This document shows positions 57,966-64,000 of a stretch of DNA of 64,000 nucleotides, piece by piece; position 1 is the first letter of the stretch; each line of letters begins with the position of its first letter. This stretch comes from Floricoccus penangensis (lineage in GTDB: Bacteria > Bacillota > Bacilli > Lactobacillales > Streptococcaceae), in the NCBI RefSeq assembly GCF_001832885.1, contig NZ_MKIQ01000029.1, forward strand, positions 80,872 through 144,871. The letters are read 5' to 3'. The notes beneath the pieces are model-generated. The model did not search any database. It had not been told where the DNA came from and saw nothing but the letters and a program-made list of their open reading frames with translations. The position numbers were made by a program, and so were the translations under genes.

Positions 57966-59612
57966 TTAAAGTGCGTTAACTACTTTCTCCATTGTTTCAC
58001 GCGCCTCAGCTGGCAATGCATGGTATCCTTCTAAGATATCTTCTTGCTTATTGATAAAGTCAAGACGAGTTTGCATGCGACCACGAACTTTATCTCTATA
58101 TTCAGGATCTGAAAAGTCAACATCATATCCATCTACTTCAAGATAAGATACACCTTCCAATGGTCCATAATCAATGAAATTAGTTGTTCCATTAATGATA
58201 TTTTCAATTGAACCAAGAGTAACTTGTGGCGTAACTTTCTTATCGCCATAAAAGCCTGTATTTAAGATATAGCAATCAACACCATCTTTTGCAAGCAAAT
58301 TACGGAAATCCTTGTAGTCTTCTCCTAGTGCATATGAACGGAATGGATTAGCATAAGGTTCAATTACAAGATCATCTCTGTTAACATTCCCTACTACATT
58401 TTCTGCAGTTGAACGTTTTGTAGCAAGTGTAAGACCAAATACTGCAGCAAGAACTGGATCATCAATTTTTACAACTGGTGGGAGACTGTCATCCTTCATA
58501 ATCCAATATATAGCATCAATACTTTCATCTAGATGGTCAACTCTATTTGGAGTCACATAACGTGACTTAACAGTACGTCCATTTCCATTACGAACGTCTT
58601 GCATGATAATCACTTTTTTACCTTCATCATCAAGTGTAATACCTACATTTTGACAAGTTAAAAAGTAATCTACTGCATCCTTTGTCAAATCATAGTCTTG
58701 TACTTTATCAAAATATGCAGGTTCTAAGGCAGTTGTTGAACCATTGTCATGGTTGATAACAAAAGCATCATCATGAAGAACTACCACTTTCCCATCACCT
58801 TTTGGTTTTGACAAAGTAATAGTTGACTTACCTGAACCTGATAATCCAAATGCTGCCATCGTATATTTTTTATCAGGTAATTGATATTGTTTCATACCTC
58901 CGTGACAAGCAACAAATCCGTTGCGGTGTGCAGTTGCCCAAGCAAGAGTTAAAGTTGCTTTTTTAAGTTCTCCAAAATATCGAAGCCCAAGAATTGCTGC
59001 TACATTATGAGCTGGATCAAATAAAGCTAATCCATATGGAAAATCTGGATGTGACCATTCAGGATTTGCATAAACATATATATCATCTTCATCATAATCT
59101 CTTGAAGTTTTATATAACTCTTCTTCTTTTTCAGTTACGATTTGAAAATTAACTAAATATGAATACAAATTGTTCGCATATTGTTTTGGAACCATCAAAT
59201 GCGCGTGCGCCATGAAATCACTATCCAATCCAACAACAACATTTCCTTCTAAAAATTCTTGATTATTTCCAGTAAAAATTGCTTCACGTAAGATTCCTTG
59301 ATAATAGTCTTCGTCAACACCAGGTTGACCGATTATTACACGTGCTGCTGCAGTACGTCCAACAACTTTTCCATCATTGAATACTAAGATACTTGCATCT
59401 TCAGGTAACCCCAAGTCCTCGTTATGACTAATTGGCATGTCTGTCACAATAGTTCCTGGAACATTTTTTGCAATTTCATATGCTTGAGATAAGTTTTCAA
59501 CTTTTTCAACATTATTACCATAAAAAGCAGTCTCAATTATTGCCTTAAAACTTGATAATAATTTATTTTCACTGTTAACTTGATCTCTTTTGAAAGTTTC
59601 AACTGTAGACAT
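57966..59612 (-). CDS. pckA: Phosphoenolpyruvate carboxykinase (ATP)
   Basis: A 548-residue ATP-type PEPCK, normal length. The kinase P-loop is FGLSGSGKSTIT near residue 257, and VLHDDAFVIN (metal Asp pair) follows. HNVAAILGLRYFGELKKA carries the substrate Lys. It converts oxaloacetate and ATP to PEP and CO2, or the reverse in succinate-forming fermentation. There is no citrate synthase or pyruvate carboxylase here. Promoter at 59664-59692; no clear cre. Confidence 0.95.
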   Translation of the reverse strand: MSTVETFKRDQVNSENKLLSSFKAIIETAFYGNNVEKVENLSQAYEIAKNVPGTIVTDMPISHNEDLGLPEDASILVFNDGKVVGRTAAARVIIGQPGVDEDYYQGILREAIFTGNNQEFLEGNVVVGLDSDFMAHAHLMVPKQYANNLYSYLVNFQIVTEKEEELYKTSRDYDEDDIYVYANPEWSHPDFPYGLALFDPAHNVAAILGLRYFGELKKATLTLAWATAHRNGFVACHGGMKQYQLPDKKYTMAAFGLSGSGKSTITLSKPKGDGKVVVLHDDAFVINHDNGSTTALEPAYFDKVQDYDLTKDAVDYFLTCQNVGITLDDEGKKVIIMQDVRNGNGRTVKSRYVTPNRVDHLDESIDAIYWIMKDDSLPPVVKIDDPVLAAVFGLTLATKRSTAENVVGNVNRDDLVIEPYANPFRSYALGEDYKDFRNLLAKDGVDCYILNTGFYGDKKVTPQVTLGSIENIINGTTNFIDYGPLEGVSYLEVDGYDVDFSDPEYRDKVRGRMQTRLDFINKQEDILEGYHALPAEARETMEKVVNAL

Positions 59613-59663
59613 ATTTTCTTCTCCATCTTTCTCTAAAAAGTAAAGGCTTACATTTATAAGTTA

Positions 59664-59692
59664 ATTATATAACACTTGCGACTAAATGTCTT
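59664..59692 (-). promoter_or_regulatory. Promoter of pckA
   Basis: Minus strand AAGACA, exactly 17 nt, TATAAT, 52 nt upstream of the start codon. Confidence 0.55.
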
Positions 59693-59794
59693 TGAAAAAT
59701 CAGTAAAAAAACACAAAATATAAAATATTTTTTTGGGAGAATTTAAGATTTCATATGATGGTTGCTCATTTTACGACTTTTTATTTTTCAAAAA

Positions 59795-59832
59795 TTTTAT
59801 AAGTAAATTTGACTAGCTATTTTATAAGTAAA
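59795..59832. repeat. Direct repeat pair TTTTATAAGTAAA
   Basis: Two 13-bp copies at 59795-59807 and 59820-59832, 25 bp apart, in the 325-bp gap upstream of pckA. The rest of the gap (59693-59794, 59833-59898) shows nothing else. Confidence 0.6.
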
Positions 59833-59898
59833 AAAAAACTGATATTTAACAATTTGTTAATGAGGGCTATTTTTTTAACATAGCATATACTTAAATAT

Positions 59899-59930
59899 AA
59901 AAACCATCAAATATATAATCTGATGATTCT
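59899..59930 (-). terminator. Terminator of HD hydrolase gene
   Basis: Minus strand ATCATCA and TGATGGT pair around an AT loop, followed by TTTT. Confidence 0.65.
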
Positions 59931-59937
59931 TTAATTT

Positions 59938-60501
59938 TTAATGTTTACCCCAAATATAATCTAAAATTTCATTATATTCTTTTATTGATTTGCTTTTTTC
60001 AATAAAAACATTTTTACAAACTAAGTCTCTGAAGGAAGAATAATACCAATATTGATCTTCTTTGTTATTATTATTAAATATATCCCATACTTCATCACCA
60101 ATTACATCATATTCTTTTTTAATTTCTCGAAGATTAGCAAGCTTATCAGCTAAAGGAAGCCACCTAAAGTTATTATATATTGAATCGAGCATTCTAAAGT
60201 GATTGATTTGCTCTTCTTTACGCTCTTTCCACGGAAGCGCCTTGTTTTCTGTCTCTAACTTAACATAAAATCCAACTCTATTTCCAAAATTTTTATAGAT
60301 ATCTTCTATTTCGGTATCAGTATTTTCAACAGTATCGTGTAACCAAGCTGATGCTAAAATATTGGGATGTTGAATTTCTGAGCTCAATATCGAGTATACA
60401 GAATCAAGATGATCAGTAAATGGTCTTTCTCCACCCTTTCTTACTTGCCCGTTATGAGCTTTGTACGCAAAGTCTTTTGCTTCTTGAACAATAAGATCCA
60501 T
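59938..60501 (-). CDS. HD-domain hydrolase, SpoT/MESH1-like
   Basis: A 187-residue single HD domain. It has AHNGQVRKGGERPFTDHLDSVYSIL (RKGG and H, near residues 15-35), ASAWLHDTVENTDTEIEDI (the HD pair near 60) and LPLADKLANLREI (late metal/substrate loop near 118). This is the order of (p)ppGpp hydrolase domains. It has no synthetase domain, so it would be a small alarmone hydrolase or a related nucleotidase. ATG 60501 is preferred because GGAGG lies eight nt upstream. Confidence 0.78.
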   Translation of the reverse strand: MDLIVQEAKDFAYKAHNGQVRKGGERPFTDHLDSVYSILSSEIQHPNILASAWLHDTVENTDTEIEDIYKNFGNRVGFYVKLETENKALPWKERKEEQINHFRMLDSIYNNFRWLPLADKLANLREIKKEYDVIGDEVWDIFNNNNKEDQYWYYSSFRDLVCKNVFIEKSKSIKEYNEILDYIWGKH

Positions 60502-60585
60502 TATCCATTCCTCCATTTTTAAATAAATAATTTTTTCTTTATAAGATTTTAGTCGTTTTAAGCTTAGCATTTAATTCAGTTAAGT

Positions 60586-60600
60586 TTTAAGCGCTTACAA
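60586..60600. promoter_or_regulatory. cre-like site upstream of HD hydrolase
   Basis: TTTTAAGCGCTTACA, one mismatch from cre, about 13 nt downstream of TGATACAAT (extended -10, minus strand, 60613-60621). Confidence 0.5.
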
Positions 60601-60767
60601 TTTTACAATATAATTGTATCAAAAAAAGATAAAAAGTTCATGTATTCTTTGTGTATATCTAGTATTTTTCGAACTATTTAATTCATAGTCTCATAAGTAG
60701 AAAAGACCTCCTTAAAATGTTACCATTAAGTTAACAAATACAAAGTTTTTTACGAGGAATTTAATAT

Positions 60768-62039
60768 ATGCAAAATTTAGCTAGGAGGATGCGTCCTCGA
60801 AATATAGATGAAATTATTGGTCAAGAGCATTTGGTCGGTGATGGAAAAATAATACGTCGTATGGTCGAAACTGGATTACTATCATCAATGATTTTATATG
60901 GGCCTCCAGGAATTGGGAAAACTAGTATTGCCAGCGCAATTGCAGGTACTGCTAATATGGCATTTAGAACATTTAATGCGACTACAGATAGTAAAAAAAG
61001 ACTTCAGGAGATCGCCGAGGAGGCAAAATTCTCAGGTCAACTTGTCCTTCTCTTAGATGAAATACATCGATTAGATAAACCTAAACAAGATTTCCTACTT
61101 CCACTTCTTGAAAATGGAGAAATAATTCTTATTGGTGCAACAACTGAAAATCCTTATTTTTCAGTAGTACCAGCCGTTAGAAGTCGAGTACAAATATTCG
61201 AGTTGAAACCATTAACTACTGATGATATGAAAAAAGCAATCGAGCGTGCTCTTGATGATAAAGAGAATGGTTTTGACTTTGAAGTACAGTTAGATGATGA
61301 TGCATTAAACTTTTTAGCTTCATCTACAAATGGAGATGTTCGTTCAGCATATAATTCTCTTGAACTTGCAGTATTATCGTCAGACAATCACCATGTTACT
61401 TTGACTGATATGGAGAATAGTTTACAAAGAAAAGCTTTCACATTTGATAAGGATGGCGATGCTCATTATGATTTGTTAAGCGCTCTTCAAAAATCGATTC
61501 GCGGAAGTGATGTCAACGCTGCTCTTCATTATACTGCACGTTTAATTGAGGGTGGAGATTTACAAAGTCTAGCACGTAGGTTGACTGTAATTGCCTATGA
61601 AGATATTGGACTTGCGAATCCAGATGCTGCTGTCCATACTGTTACTGCTGTGACTGCTGCAGAAAGATTAGGTTTCCCAGAAGCAAGGATTCCTCTTGCA
61701 AATATAGTAGTTGATTTAGCTTTGTCGCCAAAATCAAACTCTGCCTATGCATCAATCTCAGAAGCTCTTAACGATTTACATAGCCACGGAAATCTACCTA
61801 TACCTTCACATCTTCAAGATGGTCACTATTCTGGAGCGAAGAAATTAGGTCGTGCTGAAGGATATAAGTATCCTCATAATTTTCCAAATCATTGGGTTGA
61901 TCAAGAATATCTTCCAGAAAAAATTAAAAATGCAGATTACTTTCATTCTGAAGATCAAGGTAGATATGAAGCTGCTCTAGGAAAAAGATTAAATGACATA
62001 AAAGAAGCAAAGAAACAAAATAAAAAGGATAAAAAATAA
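60768..62039 (+). CDS. rarA: Replication-associated recombination protein RarA
   Basis: A 423-residue AAA+ ATPase of the RarA/MgsA/WRNIP1 family. The start LARRMRPRNIDEIIGQEHLVG is the family box II. Walker A GPPGIGKTS is near residue 46, Walker B LLLDEIHRLDKPKQDF near 98, sensor 1 GATTENPYF near 122, and the C-terminal tetramer domain has YEDIGLANPDA and GHYSGAKKLGRAEGYKYPHNF. It acts at stalled replication forks and gaps. Plus strand with its own transcript; GAGG precedes ATG. Confidence 0.96.
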   Translation: MQNLARRMRPRNIDEIIGQEHLVGDGKIIRRMVETGLLSSMILYGPPGIGKTSIASAIAGTANMAFRTFNATTDSKKRLQEIAEEAKFSGQLVLLLDEIHRLDKPKQDFLLPLLENGEIILIGATTENPYFSVVPAVRSRVQIFELKPLTTDDMKKAIERALDDKENGFDFEVQLDDDALNFLASSTNGDVRSAYNSLELAVLSSDNHHVTLTDMENSLQRKAFTFDKDGDAHYDLLSALQKSIRGSDVNAALHYTARLIEGGDLQSLARRLTVIAYEDIGLANPDAAVHTVTAVTAAERLGFPEARIPLANIVVDLALSPKSNSAYASISEALNDLHSHGNLPIPSHLQDGHYSGAKKLGRAEGYKYPHNFPNHWVDQEYLPEKIKNADYFHSEDQGRYEAALGKRLNDIKEAKKQNKKDKK

Positions 62040-62061
62040 TATATAAGAAAAAGTAAATTTG

Positions 62062-62086
62062 TAAACATTACAGGTTTATTTTTTTG
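62062..62086 (+). terminator. Terminator of rarA
   Basis: TAAAC, loop, GTTTA followed by seven T; a short stem. Confidence 0.5.
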
Positions 62087-62090
62087 TTTT

Positions 62091-62120
62091 AAAAAAGACA
62101 GAGTTTAAATATACTCTGCC
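62091..62120 (-). terminator. Terminator of icd
   Basis: Minus strand GGCAGAGT and ACTCTGTC pair, followed by six T. Confidence 0.78.
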
Positions 62121-62140
62121 AATTACTGGATAATTTTAAT

Positions 62141-63403
62141 TTAAATTTTTTCCAAAATGATGTTACAAAATTCGCTTGTTGAAACCTCCTGAGCATCATC
62201 CATGAGCGAGGCAAAATCTGAGGTAACTTTCTTCTCCTTAAATGTTTCTTCTATTGCTATTGTTATCAAATCTGATGCTTCTGGCATCCCAATATAATCT
62301 AAGAGCATACATGCGGAAAGAATGAATGAGCAAGGATTAGCTTTGCCTAGTCCTGCTATATCTGGTGCTGTACCGTGAGTTGCCTCAAATATTGCGTATC
62401 CCGTATCATAGTTGATGTTTGCACCTGGCGAAATCCCGATACCACCAACTTCTGCAGCAAGAGCGTCTGACATATAGTCACCATTAAGATTTGTTGTGGC
62501 GATTACATCAAAGTTCTCAGGGTGCAAAAGTATTTGTTGGAGAAAATTATCAGCAATAATATCTTTAATAATTACTAAGCCTTCTTTTTGAGCAGTTTTC
62601 AATGCTTGATCAGCTACTTCTCTTCCACCATCTTTAAGTAATCTTCTATAAGTTCTCATTGAGAAAATCTTATCGCCGTATTTTCTTTCAGCAAGTTCAT
62701 ATCCCCACTTTTCGAATCCACCTTCAGTAAACTTCATAATGTTTCCTTTATGGACTAAAGTCACCGATTCTTTATTATTTTCAATTGCATAATCAATAGC
62801 TGCGGTAATTAATCTCAAACTACCTTCCTTTGAAATTGGTTTTATACCGATGGCTGTTGTATCACGAAACCTAAATTTATCTTCATCATAGAATGATTGG
62901 AGATAATCAATAAGTTTTTTTGTATTTTCTTCACCTTGAGCAAACTCAATTCCAGCATATACATCTTCAGTATTTTCACGGAAAATTGTCATATTTGTTT
63001 TTTCTGGTTCTTTCAAAGGAGATGGGACTCCTTCAAAATATCGTACAGGTCGAACACATGCATATAAGTCAAATTTTTGTCGCATTGTAACTGTTAAAGA
63101 GCGACGACCAATACCAATTGGCGTTTCAAGTGGTCCTTTAATTGCAACTTTGTCATCTCGGATTGCATCTAACGTTTCTTTGGGTAACCACTTTCCAGTT
63201 TTTTCATATGCATTTTTCCCAGCCAATACTTCTACCCAATCAATACGACGGTGTACATAAGTCTTTTTGATTGCTTTATCTAAAATTGGTCTTGAACCTG
63301 TCCAAATTTCTGGACCAATTCCATCTCCCACAATTACTGGAATTCTTGTTACTTCCTTACCTGCAAAAGCTGAATTAGTTTTAATCACATCAATTTCTTT
63401 CAT
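62141..63403 (-). CDS. icd: Isocitrate dehydrogenase (NADP type)
   Basis: A 420-residue dimeric-type isocitrate dehydrogenase. [14 protein letters not shown] is the N-terminal motif. The substrate loop [31 protein letters not shown] contains the Ser and Arg residues that bind isocitrate (Ser is the E. coli phosphorylation position). The signature [26 protein letters not shown] supplies Mg-binding Asp residues. It makes 2-oxoglutarate for glutamate synthesis in an incomplete TCA cycle. Promoter TTGGTA-17-TATAAT at 63449-63477. Confidence 0.95.
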   Translation of the reverse strand: MKEIDVIKTNSAFAGKEVTRIPVIVGDGIGPEIWTGSRPILDKAIKKTYVHRRIDWVEVLAGKNAYEKTGKWLPKETLDAIRDDKVAIKGPLETPIGIGRRSLTVTMRQKFDLYACVRPVRYFEGVPSPLKEPEKTNMTIFRENTEDVYAGIEFAQGEENTKKLIDYLQSFYDEDKFRFRDTTAIGIKPISKEGSLRLITAAIDYAIENNKESVTLVHKGNIMKFTEGGFEKWGYELAERKYGDKIFSMRTYRRLLKDGGREVADQALKTAQKEGLVIIKDIIADNFLQQILLHPENFDVIATTNLNGDYMSDALAAEVGGIGISPGANINYDTGYAIFEATHGTAPDIAGLGKANPCSFILSACMLLDYIGMPEASDLITIAIEETFKEKKVTSDFASLMDDAQEVSTSEFCNIILEKI

Positions 63404-63448
63404 AATAGAATAGCTCCTTTAGAATTTACAGAAAATTTGTATTTTTTA

Positions 63449-63477
63449 ATTATACACTAAAAATCGGTAAATACCAA
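63449..63477 (-). promoter_or_regulatory. Promoter of icd
   Basis: Minus strand TTGGTA, exactly 17 nt, TATAAT, 46 nt upstream of ATG. Confidence 0.65.
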
Positions 63478-63521
63478 TTAAAAACTGGAATTGATGTCAG
63501 ATTTTTTAACATGATTTACAT

Positions 63522-63552
63522 AAAAAACTGCAAGTATTACTTGCAGTTTTTT
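63522..63552. terminator. Terminator after LPXTG gene
   Basis: AAAAAACTGCAAG and CTTGCAGTTTTTT form a 13-bp stem with loop TATTA, just past the stop at 63557. Confidence 0.92.
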
Positions 63553-63556
63553 ATAA

Positions 63557-64000
63557 TTATTTATTTTTCTTAATTAAACCGAATGAGAATATACTCACTG
63601 CAGTCATTAATAGACCAAAAGTAATAAGTAATAAGTTAGTTGACTCACCTGTTTTTGGTAGTGTCTTTTTGTTATTAGATTTTTTACTATTAGTTACAGT
63701 TTTTTTACTACTTGCTTTTGTAGAGGTTGTTGGTTTTGTACTTGGTTTTGTACTTGGTTTTGTACTTGGTTTTGTACTTGGTTGTGTACTTGGTTTTGTA
63801 CTTGGTTGTGTACTTGGTTTTGTACTTGGTTGTGTACTTGTACTTGATGATGTTATTGGTGCACTTGTACTTGAACTTGTTGGTGTTGTCGGTGCACTTG
63901 TACTTGAACTTGTTGGTACTGTTGGCTCACTTGTACTTGAACTTGTTGGTACTGTTGGCTCACTTGTACTTGAACTTGTTGGTACTGTTGGCTCACTTGT
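63557..64000 (-). CDS. C-terminus of an LPXTG cell-wall-anchored surface protein (partial)
   Basis: The last 147 residues of a protein whose N-terminus is beyond the window. From the visible end inward there are 11-residue repeats of the form PTVPTSSSTSE, then PTTPTSSSTSA and PITSSSTST. Alternating four-residue PSTK/PSTQ repeats (about nine) and a Lys/Ser-rich stretch follow. The end is a complete sortase signal: LPKTGEST, a hydrophobic helix (LLLITFGLLMTAVSIFSFGL) and a positive tail IKKNK. The Pro/Ser/Thr repeats form a wall-spanning stalk. Sortase A would join it to peptidoglycan. The ligand-binding part is not visible. Confidence 0.92.
   Translation of the reverse strand, partial: TSEPTVPTSSSTSEPTVPTSSSTSEPTVPTSSSTSAPTTPTSSSTSAPITSSSTSTQPSTKPSTQPSTKPSTQPSTKPSTKPSTKPSTKPTTSTKASSKKTVTNSKKSNNKKTLPKTGESTNLLLITFGLLMTAVSIFSFGLIKKNK

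Noticed and set aside
1..64000. tRNA, rRNA, T-box or SAM riboswitch elements
   Set aside because: No matching conserved segments were seen; the only clear riboswitch is the FMN element before ribU.

Overview
The window is AT-rich DNA with dense genes, short intergenic gaps, strong AGGAGG-type ribosome binding sites, sigma-A promoters (TTGACA-17-TATAAT and TGnTATAAT types) and many U-tailed hairpin terminators. The gene content fits a low-GC Gram-positive coccus of the Lactobacillales: PTS transporters, GlcT-type antitermination, an LPXTG surface protein, lipoprotein signal peptides, a RibU riboflavin carrier behind an FMN riboswitch, cre-like sites and a cop box. An ATP-type PEP carboxykinase, B12-dependent MetH, isocitrate dehydrogenase and a GGDEF/EAL pair together are not typical of Streptococcus sensu stricto, so the genus is left open. 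No rRNA, tRNA, CRISPR array or intact mobile element was seen. Most genes lie on the minus strand.

Layout. 0-7.6 kb: partial basic protein, P-loop kinase, CadD-type transporter, two-TM potassium channel with a His-rich tail, a pyrophosphohydrolase-like protein, an ABC-2 exporter, a 48-residue charged protein with its own promoter, an aldehyde dehydrogenase, a GNAT enzyme and a broken GNAT gene. 7.7-11.1 kb: overlapping GGDEF and EAL genes, a lipoprotein and a Nudix enzyme. 11.1-12.6 kb: a short MITE-like element, an alpha/beta hydrolase and an array of structured repeats. 12.6-17.9 kb: a carbohydrate/glycerol-phosphate type ABC operon with an RNase J-like metallohydrolase inside it. 18.1-20.5 kb: ribU with FMN riboswitch, GT8 glycosyltransferase, a duplicated YjzC-like protein. 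20.5-24.3 kb: siderophore-iron ABC operon. 24.5-26.5 kb: PTS-dependent dihydroxyacetone kinase dhaMKL behind a consensus cre. 26.6-34.9 kb: a second ABC-2 exporter and the sbcD-sbcC-glycerate kinase operon. 35-41.5 kb: protein tyrosine phosphatase, YxeA-like protein, split methionine synthase, GNAT, two-part ThrE-like exporter. 41.7-44.8 kb: GlcNAc/glucose PTS permease and its GlcT-like antiterminator, with a RAT/terminator switch and a NagR-like operator. 44.9-49.3 kb: a Nudix-like/P-loop protein, rhodanese, CopZ, a truncated copZ relic and CopA. 49.4-52 kb: ISL3 transposase remnant and a large secreted peptidoglycan hydrolase. 52-55.7 kb: MarR regulator, azoreductase operon, long MITE, DHA2-type MFS exporter with a long leader. 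55.8-63.4 kb: GNAT, phosphohexomutase, pckA, SpoT-like HD hydrolase, rarA, icd. 63.5-64 kb: C-terminus of an LPXTG protein.

The most unusual signal is non-coding. At least six copies of a roughly 47-nt two-stem hairpin occur at 12.3-12.55 kb (three in tandem), 46.6 kb and 53.7-53.85 kb. Their flanking bases are conserved, while the stem sequences differ with compensatory changes. Two copies sit as removable cassettes inside a 225-bp MITE (53665-53889) whose 105-bp relative (11160-11264) lacks them. One copy directly follows a copZ gene fragment truncated after 13 codons. This looks like a modular, structure-conserved mobile repeat family, comparable in organisation to the pneumococcal BOX and RUP repeats but not recognised as either.
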